Positions 33,948-45,424 of a stretch of 64,000 nucleotides of DNA are shown in pieces (positions within the stretch are counted from its first letter, which is position 1; the number at the start of each line of letters is the position of its first letter). The stretch is taken from positions 185,029-249,028 of the forward strand of contig JBFWNT010000002.1 of assembly GCA_050250915.1 (NCBI GenBank), in the 5' to 3' direction. Made by a program: the position numbers and the translations under genes. Source of the DNA: Miltoncostaea sp050250915 (GTDB lineage Bacteria > Actinomycetota > Thermoleophilia > Miltoncostaeales > Miltoncostaeaceae). The notes below the pieces were generated by a model. That model ran no database searches. It was not told where the DNA came from and was given only the letters and a program-made list of their open reading frames with translations.

Positions 33948-35444
33948 CTAGGCGTCGACCGTGGCCGGCGAGGGGAGCTCGCCGGCCTCCTCGGCGGCGA
34001 CCTCGGGCGCCGACATCGTGACGCCGCGCAGGAGCAGCAGCGCGAGCGTGATCCCCGCCACCACGAACAGCGCGCCCACCAGGAACGCGGCGTGGTAGCC
34101 GCCGTTCAGCGCGACCTCCGCGGAGTCGCCGGCCGCCTCCAGCGAGTCGGTACGCGACGCCGCCACGCTGGCGAGGACCGCCAGGCCCACCGCGCCACCC
34201 ATCATGAACGCGGTGTTCACCACCCCGGAGGCGAGCCCGAACTCGGCGGGGCCGACGCCGCTCATCGCGGCGAGCAGGATCGGGTTGAAAGCGATGCCGG
34301 CGCCCAGGCCGATCGCGAGGGTGCCGGGGATGACGTCCAGCAGGATGCTGCCGTCGACCGGCGTCCGGGCGAACAGGACGAGCCCGATGGCCATGAGTCC
34401 CAGGCCGAACACCAGCGGCCTCAGGATGCCGAACCGCATCACCACCTTGTCCGAGACGATCGAGGCCCCGCCCCACACGATCATGGACGGCAGGTACACG
34501 AGCCCCACCTCGAGCGGCGTGTACCCCAGGATCTGCTGGAGGTAGAGGGCGGAGAAGAAGAACCAGGCGAACATGCCGGCCGCCATCAGCACGCCGATCC
34601 CGTTCGCCGCCGACACGGATCGGATGCGGAAGAGCCGGAGCGGCACCAGCGGCTGGGCCGTGCGCGACTCGACCACCAGGAAGGTCACGAGCAGCACCGC
34701 CGCGGCGCCGAGCATGCCCAGCGTGCGGGGGTCGCCCCAGCCCCACTCGTTGCCGTTGATGATCGCGTACACGGCGAGCACCAGGGCGCCGGTGACGGTG
34801 ATCGCGCCCGCCCAGTCGATGCGGCCGGCGGCCGCCGGCGGGGGCGCGGGGAGCAGGCGCGTGGACAGCATGAACACCACGATCCCGACCGGGACGTTGA
34901 CCAGGAAGATCCAGTGCCAGCTGAGCAGATCGGTCAGGACGCCGCCCAGCAGCACGCCGGCCGCGCCGCCCCCGGACAGCACGAAGCCGAAGATGCCCAT
35001 CGCCTTCGCACGCTCCGCCGGCTCGGTGAACAGCGTCATCAGGAGCGACAGCGCGACAGCCGACACCAGGGCGCCGCCGAGCCCCTGGACGGCCCGGGAC
35101 ACCACCAGCATCCCCTGCGTGGTCGAGAGGCCGCACGCCACCGACGCGGCGGTGAAGCCCACGATGCCGATGAGGAACATCCTGCGCTGCCCGAAGATGT
35201 CGCCGAGCCGCCCGCCCAGCAGCAGGAAGCCGCCGAACGTGAGCAGGTAGGCGTTCGCGACCCAGGCGAGCGACGTCTCGTCGAAGCCGAGGTCGTCGCG
35301 GATCGAGGGGAGAGCGACGTTCACGATCGTCCCGTCCAGCACGATCATCAGGTCGCCCAGGCACAGGACGATCAGCGCGAGCCAGCGGGCGCGCGCGTCG
35401 CCCAGGCCGGCGGTGGTCGTGGCGGGGGCGGTGGTCGTCGTCAT
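33948..35444 (-). CDS. MFS drug exporter, DHA2 (EmrB/QacA) family
   Basis: 498 residues, 14 predicted membrane segments. Helix 1 region has LMIVLDGTIVNVALPSI, motif A-like LGGRLGDIFGQRRM, and motif C-like GVLLGGVLTDLLSWHWIFLVNVPVG in overlapping parts. ATG start with GGAAGGA about 8 nt upstream. Same-strand neighbour of the CrtC-like gene with 1 bp between. Divergent from the VOC gene across a 109-bp region containing an 18-bp dyad. Confidence 0.9.
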   Translation of the reverse strand: MTTTTAPATTTAGLGDARARWLALIVLCLGDLMIVLDGTIVNVALPSIRDDLGFDETSLAWVANAYLLTFGGFLLLGGRLGDIFGQRRMFLIGIVGFTAASVACGLSTTQGMLVVSRAVQGLGGALVSAVALSLLMTLFTEPAERAKAMGIFGFVLSGGGAAGVLLGGVLTDLLSWHWIFLVNVPVGIVVFMLSTRLLPAPPPAAAGRIDWAGAITVTGALVLAVYAIINGNEWGWGDPRTLGMLGAAAVLLVTFLVVESRTAQPLVPLRLFRIRSVSAANGIGVLMAAGMFAWFFFSALYLQQILGYTPLEVGLVYLPSMIVWGGASIVSDKVVMRFGILRPLVFGLGLMAIGLVLFARTPVDGSILLDVIPGTLAIGLGAGIAFNPILLAAMSGVGPAEFGLASGVVNTAFMMGGAVGLAVLASVAASRTDSLEAAGDSAEVALNGGYHAAFLVGALFVVAGITLALLLLRGVTMSAPEVAAEEAGELPSPATVDA

Positions 35445-35514
35445 GTGGTGGTCCTTCCCATCGGCGGCCTGCAGACTAGCTCCGGACCGGGACGTTCCCC
35501 CTGCGGGATGTCGG

Positions 35515-35532
35515 TCGTCGATGATGCGACGA
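35515..35532. promoter_or_regulatory. 18-bp dyad between MFS and VOC genes
   Basis: Arms TCGTCG and CGACGA flank ATGATG, 21 bp before the VOC start and 70 bp before the exporter start. It could be an operator or a leader hairpin. Confidence 0.35.
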
Positions 35533-35553
35533 ACGCGACCAGGAGGAATCGAC

Positions 35554-35955
35554 ATGCTCGGCGACACGCAGGCCTTCGCGAGCTTCTCCGTGGACGACGC
35601 CGGGACGGCGCGCACGTTCTACGAGGACGTGCTGGGCCTCGACGTGGAGGAGGGCGCGATGCACGGCATCCTGGTCGTGCACCTCGGCTCGGGGGCCCGG
35701 ATCATGGTCTACGGCAAGGGCGACACGCACCAGCCCGCGACGTTCACCGTGCTGCACTTCCCCGTGGAGGACGTCGGCGCGGCCGTGGACGCGCTGACCG
35801 CGAAGGGCGTCGCGTTCGCCCGCTACCCGGACCTGGCGGACGTCGACGAGCGCGGCGTGCACCGGTTCGCCGACGGCGCCCCCGACATCGCCTGGTTCAC
35901 CGACCCCGCCGGCAACGTGATGGCGCTGCTCGGGGTCGCCGGGATGCCCGGCTAG
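35554..35955 (+). CDS. VOC-superfamily (glyoxalase/bleomycin resistance) protein
   Basis: 133 residues forming one VOC unit: ASFSVDDAGTARTFYEDVLGLDV opens it in overlapping parts and TDPAGNVMALLG closes it. The usual N-terminal metal His is replaced by Ser or Phe (FASFSV), so metal binding is doubtful. ATG start with AGGAGG 7 nt upstream, a strong site. Next to a drug exporter, a role in sequestering or modifying a small toxic compound is possible (inference). Confidence 0.83.
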   Translation: MLGDTQAFASFSVDDAGTARTFYEDVLGLDVEEGAMHGILVVHLGSGARIMVYGKGDTHQPATFTVLHFPVEDVGAAVDALTAKGVAFARYPDLADVDERGVHRFADGAPDIAWFTDPAGNVMALLGVAGMPG

Positions 35956-36632
35956 GCGAGGGCGAGGACCCCCGCCACGAGGAGGGCCGCGCCGAGGGGC
36001 CGGGTGAGCCGGGCGCCCCACGGCGCGGCCGCCTCGGTGGCCATCGCCGCGCCGGCCGCCAGCATCGGCAGCGTGCCGCCCACGGCGCCGAGTGCCACCG
36101 CCGCCATCAGCGGCCCGCAGCACGCGACGCTCGCGCGTCCCTGCGCCAGGCCCGCGCGGACGGCGTCGCCCGTGGGGTCGGCGGACGCCGCGGGGCCCTC
36201 ATGGTCGCGGCAGCGCGCCAGGGCCCGCTCCTTCGCCGGCGTGAGCTGGAACGCCCCGGCGGCGAGCAGCGCCGCCCCGCCCGCGGCGGCGGGCGGCACC
36301 CCGGACGCGCCGAGCGCCGCGACGCCGGCCAGCACCACCGCCCCGAGCGCGGCCCACGCCGCCAGGAACCCCGCGGCGAGCAGGGCGGGGGAGTGGACGC
36401 GGCGGGCGAGCGGCGCGGCGACGGGCAGCATCGTCGCCGCCGCCATGATCCCCCAGCCCACCATCCACGCGGCCGCGGCGAGCCCGGCCGCGGCGTGGAC
36501 GTGGCCGCCCGCCGGCCCGTGGTGCACCACCGGCGCCCACGCGCTCGCGCCCAGCCCGGCCAGCGCGGCCGCCGCCAGGGCGGAGGTGGCCGCGATGCCG
36601 GCGGCGCCGCGCGGTGCCCGCGCCGCGCTCAC
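35952..36632 (-). CDS. DUF2182 membrane protein in the CO dehydrogenase operon
   Basis: 226 residues, about six hydrophobic segments, described in databases as a predicted metal-binding membrane protein. Visible features: a His-rich outer loop (VVHHGPAGGHVHAAAG), MVGWGIMAAATMLP, and a Cys pair in SVACCGPLMAAVAL. The GTG start overlaps the XdhC-YHS gene by 4 bp, so it belongs to the cox operon. His and Cys pairs in membrane loops suit Cu or another soft metal (inference). Confidence 0.78.
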   Translation of the reverse strand: MSAARAPRGAAGIAATSALAAAALAGLGASAWAPVVHHGPAGGHVHAAAGLAAAAWMVGWGIMAAATMLPVAAPLARRVHSPALLAAGFLAAWAALGAVVLAGVAALGASGVPPAAAGGAALLAAGAFQLTPAKERALARCRDHEGPAASADPTGDAVRAGLAQGRASVACCGPLMAAVALGAVGGTLPMLAAGAAMATEAAAPWGARLTRPLGAALLVAGVLALA

Positions 36633-37533
36633 CCGTGGTGCGTGCCCGTGTCGAACGCGACGAGGCAGCCGGCGCAGCAGAAGTGCACCACCTCGCCGTC
36701 GCGCTCCAGCCGGTGGCGCGACGTGGCGACCTCGACGGTCATCCCGCACACGGGGTCGACGGCCATCGCGGCCGTCTCCACCGCCGGCGCCGCGGGGCGC
36801 AGGGCGCCCTCGGCGCGCAGGCGCACGATCTCGCCGGCGATCGCCACCGCGATCTCCTCCGGCGGGATGCGGCCCAGGTCGAGCCCGGCGGGGGCGTGGA
36901 CGCGGGCCAGGTCCTCCTCGGCGACGCCCCGCTGGCGGAGGTAGCCCAGCACCGTCTCGGCGCGCGTGCGCGAGGCGACCAGGCCGACGTAGGCGGCCCC
37001 GCTGGCCAGCGCCTGCTCGAGCGCCTCCTCGTCGTAGTGCCCCTGGGTCGCCACGACCACGTACGACCCGGGCCCGGCGCCGGCGGCCGCAAGGTCGGCG
37101 TCGTCGACCGCGACCGCCCGCCACCCCAGGGCGCCGGCGATCCCGGCCAGCGCGACCGCCGCCGGCGAGCGGCCCACCGCCACGAGGTGCGGCGACGGGA
37201 ACATCGGCTCCAGGTACACCTCCAGCGCCCCCTCGCTCTGGCAGGCGATCGGCACCGAGACCATGCCGTCGCGCCTGCGCCCCTCCAGCTCGTCGGCCGG
37301 CCCCAGGAACATCAGCCGTGGGGCGCCGTCCTCCAGCGCGCGGAGCGCCTCCTGCACCACCGCGGGCTCGGCGCACGCGCCGCCCAGCCACCCGCGGACC
37401 CCGCCGTCCGGCCCGATCAGCGCCTTCGCGCCCTCCTTGCCGGACGAGGGGGCCCGGCGCCAGACCACCGTGGCCATGACGCACGGCTCGCCCCTCCGCC
37501 GGCGCTCGCGCGACAGCTCCAGCACGTCGGTGG

Positions 37534-37537
<4 letters not shown>
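36629..37537 (-). CDS. XdhC/CoxF-like maturation factor fused to a YHS domain
   Basis: 302 residues. The N-terminal XdhC_CoxI segment has CVMATVVWRRAPSSGKEGAK and WLGGACAEPAV; a Rossmann XdhC_C domain (SYVVVATQGHYDEEAL, YVGLVASRTRAETV) spans about 120-245; a YHS domain closes it from ~258 (AVDPVCGMTVEV, then HFCCAGCLVAF). XdhC proteins sulfurate and insert molybdenum cofactor; YHS domains occur in heavy-metal handling proteins. It overlaps coxL and the DUF2182 gene by 4 bp each. The fusion is discussed under findings. Confidence 0.87.
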
Positions 37538-39894
<2,357 letters not shown>

Positions 39895-39904
39895 CTCCGC
39901 CCCC

Positions 39905-40381
<477 letters not shown>

Positions 40382-40393
40382 CGCGTCTCCTCC

Positions 40394-41263
40394 TCAGTTC
40401 CCGCGGGCGATCTCCACCGCCCGCGCCAGTCCGCGCCGCACGAACACCCGCGCCACCTGGCGCTTGTAGGCGGCCGATCCCCGGATGTCGTCCCACGGGT
40501 CGGCGGCATCGGCGGCCAGGCGGGCCGCCTCGTCGAGCGCCTCGTCGGTGGGCTCGGCTCCCGCCAGCGCGGCCTCGGCCGCCTCGCAGCGGATGTTGGT
40601 GGCGCCGACGGCGGTGAGGGCGATGCCGGCCCGGCCGACGTGCCCGTTGCTCATCTCCACCTGCACCGCCGCCGCGACGGTCGCGTAGTCCCCGACCTTG
40701 CGCTCGAGCTTGAGGTACGTCCCGCCGGACCGCTCGGGCGCGCGCGGCACCCGGACCTCGGTGATGAGCTCGTCCGGCTCCAGGTAGGTCGTGAACGTCC
40801 CCAGGAACAGGTCGCCGATGGGGATCGTCCGCTCCCCGGATGCGCTCCGCGCCACCACCTCGGCGCCGAGCGCGAGCATCACCGAGCCCCAGTCGCCGGC
40901 CGCGTCGGCGTGGGCGAGGGAGCCCCCGAGGGTGCCGCGGTTGCGGATGATCGGGTCGGAGATGAGCGGCGCGGCCGTGGCCATCGCGGTGTAGCGCTCG
41001 CGCAGCAGGTCGTCGTCGGCGAGCGCCGCCGTGGTCCGCATCGCCCCGATGCGCAATCCGTCGGCGCCCTCCTCCAGCCCGTCGAGCCCGGGCACCCCGC
41101 CCAGGTCGACGAGCACCGCCGGCTGGGCCAGGCGGAACTTCATCAGCGGGATCAGGCTCTGGCCCCCCGCCAGCACCTTCGCGTCCTCGCCGCGCTCGGC
41201 GAGGATCGACAGGGCCTCGTCGAGCGAGGCCGGGGCCAGGTAGTCGAATCGAGCCGGGAGCAT
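40394..41263 (-). CDS. coxM: Aerobic CO dehydrogenase medium (FAD) subunit
   Basis: FAD-binding subunit of about 289 residues. AGGQSLIPLMKFRLAQP and RNRGTLGGSLAHADAAGD are the two flavin motifs. ATG 41263 is preferred because AAAGG lies 9 nt upstream; GTG 41269 is only 3 nt from it. First gene of coxM-coxS-coxL-xdhC/YHS-DUF2182. Divergent from mocA, with a LacI-like palindrome in between. Confidence 0.93.
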   Translation of the reverse strand: MLPARFDYLAPASLDEALSILAERGEDAKVLAGGQSLIPLMKFRLAQPAVLVDLGGVPGLDGLEEGADGLRIGAMRTTAALADDDLLRERYTAMATAAPLISDPIIRNRGTLGGSLAHADAAGDWGSVMLALGAEVVARSASGERTIPIGDLFLGTFTTYLEPDELITEVRVPRAPERSGGTYLKLERKVGDYATVAAAVQVEMSNGHVGRAGIALTAVGATNIRCEAAEAALAGAEPTDEALDEAARLAADAADPWDDIRGSAAYKRQVARVFVRRGLARAVEIARGN

Positions 41264-41362
41264 GGGCACGCGCCTTTCCGGTGGTCGACCTGTCCGGTGG
41301 CGCGGGTCCCTCCGAGTGCGCGGGTGGCCGTCCGGGGCCGCGCCGGAAAGTAGCGTTCATCA

Positions 41363-41372
41363 CAAGCGCTTG
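41363..41372. promoter_or_regulatory. LacI-type palindrome in the cox/mocA promoter region
   Basis: CAAGCGCTTG is a perfect palindrome of the kind LacI-family regulators bind. A second half-site CAAGCGC begins at 41379. A minus-strand TTGACA (41376-41381) sits 3 bp away as a possible -35 for coxM, though no good -10 follows at standard spacing. Confidence 0.4.
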
Positions 41373-41401
41373 CTCTGTCAAGCGCCGGAACCGGCGACGG
41401 C

Positions 41402-41407
41402 TAGGCT
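41402..41407 (+). promoter_or_regulatory. -10 element of mocA (leaderless)
   Basis: TAGGCT lies 6 nt before the ATG at 41414, with no ribosome binding site. Confidence 0.45.
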
Positions 41408-41413
41408 CGGACC

Positions 41414-42010
41414 ATGACCCGGGTGGTCGGCATCGTGATGGGGGCGGGCGCGTCGCGCCGCCTCGGTCGCCCGAAGCAGGCGCTGCCGCTGGGCGACACC
41501 ACGCTGCTGGGCTGGGTGCTGCGCGACGCCGAGGCGTCGCGGCTGGACGACGTGGTGCTGGTGCTCGGCGGCGCGGCCGGCGCCGCGCGCGCCGCCGTCG
41601 CGCCGGCGCGCGCCCGGGTGGTGCAGAACGACGCGTACGGCGAGGGGTGCGCGTCGTCGCTGCTGGCGGGCCTCGACGCGGCGGGCGACGCCGACGCCGT
41701 GGTGCTGGTGCTGGGCGACATGCCCGGGGTGGGCCCGGCGGTGATCGACGCGGTTCGCGACGCGTGGGATGCGTCGCGGCCGTGGGCGGCCATCGCCGAG
41801 TGGCGGGGGGTTCCCGGGCACCCGATGGCGTTCGCGGCGGACGCGTTCCCCGACCTGCGCGCCCTCCACGGCGACAAGGCGGTGTGGAAGGTCCGCGACG
41901 CCCATCCCGAGCGGTTCCTGGCCGTGCCGGTCGATGCGCCGATCCCGGCGGACGTGGACACGTGGGACGACTATGTGACGGTCTCCTCACGATTCGCCAC
42001 CGGCGACTGA
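41414..42010 (+). CDS. mocA: Molybdenum cofactor cytidylyltransferase (MocA-like)
   Basis: 198-residue nucleotidyltransferase: GIVMGAGASRRLGRPKQALP is the CTP-binding signature, VLVLGDMPGV the metal Asp motif, and AEWRGVPGHPMAF typical of MocA. It makes molybdopterin cytosine dinucleotide, the cofactor form used by CO dehydrogenase, so its place beside coxMSL fits. Probably leaderless. A related substrate such as another molybdopterin cannot be excluded. Confidence 0.87.
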   Translation: MTRVVGIVMGAGASRRLGRPKQALPLGDTTLLGWVLRDAEASRLDDVVLVLGGAAGAARAAVAPARARVVQNDAYGEGCASSLLAGLDAAGDADAVVLVLGDMPGVGPAVIDAVRDAWDASRPWAAIAEWRGVPGHPMAFAADAFPDLRALHGDKAVWKVRDAHPERFLAVPVDAPIPADVDTWDDYVTVSSRFATGD

Positions 42011-42026
42011 GGGCAGGCTCCCCCTG

Positions 42027-42938
42027 GTGCTGGAGCTGGATGCCCTGACCAAGCGGTACGGCGAGCGGGTGGCCCTCGACGGGCTGACCGTGGCGGTGCC
42101 GCCCGGCCAGGTGGTCGGCCTGCTGGGCCCCAACGGCTCGGGGAAGACCACGGCGATGCGGATCGTGTTCGGCGTCATCCCGGCCGACGCGGGCGTCGTC
42201 CGCTACGACGGCCGGCCGCTCGACGTGGAGACGCGCCGCCGCTTCGGCTACATGCCGGAGGAGCGTGGGCTGTACCCGGACATGCGTGTGCGCGACCAGC
42301 TGGTGTACCTGGCGCGCCTGGCCGGGGTGGAGAAGGGGGAGGCGGGCGCGCGGACGGACGCGCTGCTGGAGCGCCTGGGCCTGGGCGACCGCGGCGGCGA
42401 GTCGGTCGAGCAGCTCTCGCTGGGCAACCAGCAGCGGGTGCAGCTGGCGGCGGCCCTGGTGCACGAGCCGGAGGTTCTGGTGCTCGACGAGCCGTTCTCG
42501 GGCCTCGACCCGCTGGCGGCGGCGAGCCTGTCGGAGATCGTCCAGGAGGCTGCCCGCGCGGGTCGGACGGTGCTGTTCTCGAGCCATCAGCTGGACCTGG
42601 TGGAGGACCTCTGCGAGTCGGTGGCCGTGATCGACCGGGGGCGCCTGGTCCTGGAGGGCCGCGTGAGCGACCTGAAGGCGCGGAGCGGCAGGCGGGAGCT
42701 GCGCGTGGACGTGGAGGGCGAGGAGGCGCGCCGCCGCCTGGAGGGCGCCGAGGGCGTGCGCGTGACCTCGTCCGACGCCAGCGGCCTGCGCCTGGCCCTG
42801 GCGCCGGGGGCCGACCCGCTGGCACTGCTCGACCGGGTGCGCGAGGCGGGGACGGTGCGCGACTTCGGCCTGGAGCAGCCGACGCTCGCGGAGCTGTTCC
42901 TGGAGGCGGTGGGGCGCAACGGGGGCGGGCCGGGCTGA
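42027..42938 (+). CDS. ABC exporter ATPase (NatA-like)
   Basis: 303 residues. Walker A LLGPNGSGKTTAM, Q-loop replaced by YMPEERGLYP, signature LSLGNQQRVQLAAAL, Walker B VLVLDEPFSGLDP, switch His in SSHQLDLV. The MPEERGLY and SLGNQQ variants are those of the NatA/DUF4162 group, and the C-terminal ~80 residues form that domain. Overlaps its permease by 1 bp. Inserted between the cox and mod genes with no evident link to molybdenum. Confidence 0.88.
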   Translation: MLELDALTKRYGERVALDGLTVAVPPGQVVGLLGPNGSGKTTAMRIVFGVIPADAGVVRYDGRPLDVETRRRFGYMPEERGLYPDMRVRDQLVYLARLAGVEKGEAGARTDALLERLGLGDRGGESVEQLSLGNQQRVQLAAALVHEPEVLVLDEPFSGLDPLAAASLSEIVQEAARAGRTVLFSSHQLDLVEDLCESVAVIDRGRLVLEGRVSDLKARSGRRELRVDVEGEEARRRLEGAEGVRVTSSDASGLRLALAPGADPLALLDRVREAGTVRDFGLEQPTLAELFLEAVGRNGGGPG

Positions 42939-44137
42939 TGCGCTGGCCGATGATCCGCCTGGTCGCGGGCCGGGAGATGCGCGAGCGGATGCGCACGAAG
43001 ACCTTCAAGATCACGACGCTGGTGCTGCTGGCGGCGGGCCTGGCGGCCGTGGTCATCCCCGTCTTCGTCGGCGGCGACGGGCCGGACCGCCGCACCATCG
43101 CGCTCTCGGCGGCCGGCGCCCCGGCCGAGCTGGACGCGGCGCTGCGGGCGGGCGCCCGCGCCCAGGGCTCCGAGCTGACGATCCGGGACGTCGACCCGGC
43201 CGCCGCGGAGCGCCTCGGCGCGTCCGGCGACGTGGACGCCGGCGTGATCGTGCTGCCGGCTCCGGCCGCGACCCGGGTGGTGGTGGAGAAGGAGCTGTCG
43301 GACGGGCTGCGCGCGGTGATCGTCCAGGGCCTGGCGACGGCGCGGGTGACGGGCGCGCTGTCGGACGCGGGCGTGCCGCCCGCCCAGGTGGCCGAGGCGG
43401 TGACCCCGCCCGCGCTGGACGTCCGTGAGTCCAACCCGGACGACTTCACCGGCGGCGACCTGGCGGTGGGCTACATCGCGGCGGTCGTGCTGTACCTGGC
43501 GCTGCTCTTCTCGGGGGCGATCCTGGCGTCGGGCGTGGCGGAGGAGAAGACCAGCCGCGTGTCGGAGGTGCTGCTGGCCAGCCTGCGCCCGGTGGAGCTG
43601 CTGCTGGGCAAGGTCATCGGGATCGGCGCGACCACGCTGATCCAACTCGCGTCGGCCGCGATCCCGGCCCTGATCGCCGCGGTGGCGCTGGACGTGGCGG
43701 AGCTGCCCGCGACCACCGGCCCGGTCGTGGCCTGGGCGGTCGTGTGGTTTGTGGCCGGCTACGCGCTGTACGCCGCCGTGTACGGGGCGCTCGGCTCGCT
43801 GGTGGGGCGCCAGCAGGAGGTGGGGCAGGTGACCGGCCTCCCGGCCGCGCTGCTGCTGGTGGGCTACCTCGGCGCGACCGTCGTCCCCGGCGACCCGGAC
43901 GCCGGCTGGGTCCAGCTCGGGTCGATCCTGCCGCCGTTCGCCCCGATGATGATGCCGATGCGCGTCGCCGCCGGCGGCGTCCCCCCGGCGCAGATGGCCC
44001 TGGCCCTGGTCCTGACGGCCGCGTCCGCCGTCGCCGCCGTCTGGTTCGGCGCCCGCGTCTACCGCGGCGGGATCGTCCGGACCGGCGCGCGGACGAAGCT
44101 CCGCGACGCCCTCCGGTCGGTCACGGGGTCGGGTTAG
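42938..44137 (+). CDS. ABC exporter permease (NatB-like)
   Basis: 399 residues: one N-terminal helix (TTLVLLAAGLAAVVIPVFVG), a ~140-residue extracytoplasmic domain, then five or six helices, the ABC-2/NatB layout. EEKTSRVSEVLLASLRPVELLLGK is the family's cytoplasmic motif in overlapping parts. Relatives export sodium or peptides. Translationally coupled to the ATPase. Confidence 0.86.
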   Translation: MRWPMIRLVAGREMRERMRTKTFKITTLVLLAAGLAAVVIPVFVGGDGPDRRTIALSAAGAPAELDAALRAGARAQGSELTIRDVDPAAAERLGASGDVDAGVIVLPAPAATRVVVEKELSDGLRAVIVQGLATARVTGALSDAGVPPAQVAEAVTPPALDVRESNPDDFTGGDLAVGYIAAVVLYLALLFSGAILASGVAEEKTSRVSEVLLASLRPVELLLGKVIGIGATTLIQLASAAIPALIAAVALDVAELPATTGPVVAWAVVWFVAGYALYAAVYGALGSLVGRQQEVGQVTGLPAALLLVGYLGATVVPGDPDAGWVQLGSILPPFAPMMMPMRVAAGGVPPAQMALALVLTAASAVAAVWFGARVYRGGIVRTGARTKLRDALRSVTGSG

Positions 44138-44147
44138 CCGGCGTCGC

Positions 44148-44351
44148 TCATCGGCCGATCATGACCTCGGTCGCCTTGATGATGGCGGTCACCGTGTCGC
44201 CCTCCTTCAGCCCCATCCGCTCGACGCTTCCGCGGGTCACGGCGGCGACGACCTCCTGGCCGCCGACGTCGAGCGTCACCTCGGCCATGACCTCGGCGAG
44301 CGCGATGCGCGTGATCGTGCCGGGGAGCTGGTTGCGCGCGCTGATCTCCAT
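44148..44351 (-). CDS. mop: Molybdenum-pterin binding (Mop/TOBE) protein
   Basis: 67-residue molbindin: SARNQLPGTITRIALAEVMAEVTLDVGG and VTRGSVERMGLKEGDTVTAIIKATEV are typical single Mop-domain sequences. It binds molybdate for storage or sensing in the cytoplasm. ATG start with GAGGAGGGG 6-7 nt upstream. Last gene of the mod operon, 2 bp after modC. Confidence 0.9.
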   Translation of the reverse strand: MEISARNQLPGTITRIALAEVMAEVTLDVGGQEVVAAVTRGSVERMGLKEGDTVTAIIKATEVMIGR

Positions 44352-44353
44352 GT

Positions 44354-45424
44354 TCACCCCTCCTCGGGTGGTGGTGTGCCGTTCGCGGCCGGCGCCAGCG
44401 GCACCAGGCGGGTGGACTCGGGGGCCCAGGTCGCGGTGACGACCCGGCCCGGGGCGACGCCGGCCGCCTCGGCCACGACGGCGGGGATCTCGGCCACCAG
44501 CGGCCCCACGCGCACGCGGACGCGGTCGCCCCGCGGCGTGATGGCCCCGACGGGGGCGCGGAGGCGGTTGCGGCCGTCCGGCGGGTCCCCCTCGGGGGCC
44601 AGCGTCACGTCCCACGGGTGCACGACGGCCCCCACCGGACCCTCGGGGCCGTCCGCCGCGTGCACCACGGCGCCCTGCTCGAGCACCACCTCCACGCGGC
44701 CGGCCGCGACCCGGCGGGCGGTGCCGGCCATCATGTTGCTGCCGACGAAGCTCGCGACGAACGCGTCGGCGGGCTCGTCCAGCAGCCCGGCCGGCGTCCC
44801 CATCTGGAGCACCCGGCCGAGGGAGATCACGCCCACCCGGTCCGCCAGGGCGGCGGCGTCCTCGAAGTCGTGGGTCACCAGCAGCGCCGGCAGCTGCAGC
44901 TCGCGCAGCAGCTCGAACAGCTCGCCCCGCACGCGGTCGCGGGTGTGGGCGTCGAGCGCCGACAGCGGCTCGTCGAACAGCAGCACCCCGGGCCCGCTGG
45001 CCAGCGCGCGCGCCAGGCCCACGCGCTGGCGCTCCCCGCCGGACAGGCGCCGCGGCCGGGCGTCGGCCAGGTGGGCGATCCCGAACCGCTCCAGCAGCTC
45101 GTCGGCCCGCGCCTTGCCCGCGAACGCCACGTTCTGGCGCACCGTCATGTGGGGGAAGAGGGCGTACTCCTGGAACACGTAGCCCACCCCGCGGTCCTCG
45201 GGCGCCAGGTCGATCCGGCGGGCCGCGTCGAAGAGCGCCCGGTCGCCCAGGGCGACGAGCCCGCCCTTGGGGCGGACCGCCCCCGCGATCGCGCGCAGCA
45301 CCGTCGTCTTCCCGGCCCCGGAGGGCCCCACCAGCGCGACGGTCTCGCCGTCGGCCACGTCGAGCGCTACCCGGAGCTCGAAGTGGCGAAGCGGAACGTG
45401 GATGTCGAGTCGGAGAGGCGCCAG
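44354..45424 (-). CDS. modC: Molybdate ABC transporter ATPase
   Basis: ATPase of molybdate import: Walker A GPSGAGKTT, Q-loop VFQEYALFPHMT, signature LSGGERQRVGLARAL, LLFDEPLSALD, THDFEDA. A ~115-residue C-terminal TOBE/Mop region follows. The first canonical start, GTG 45358, begins at ADGETVALVG and removes the first strand. The frame extends upstream through LDIHVPLRHFELRVALDV to a CTG at 45424, giving 356 residues and the N-terminus expected of ModC; this part overlaps modB by 58 bp. CTG as the start is inference. Confidence 0.88.
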   Translation of the reverse strand: MAPLRLDIHVPLRHFELRVALDVADGETVALVGPSGAGKTTVLRAIAGAVRPKGGLVALGDRALFDAARRIDLAPEDRGVGYVFQEYALFPHMTVRQNVAFAGKARADELLERFGIAHLADARPRRLSGGERQRVGLARALASGPGVLLFDEPLSALDAHTRDRVRGELFELLRELQLPALLVTHDFEDAAALADRVGVISLGRVLQMGTPAGLLDEPADAFVASFVGSNMMAGTARRVAAGRVEVVLEQGAVVHAADGPEGPVGAVVHPWDVTLAPEGDPPDGRNRLRAPVGAITPRGDRVRVRVGPLVAEIPAVVAEAAGVAPGRVVTATWAPESTRLVPLAPAANGTPPPEEG

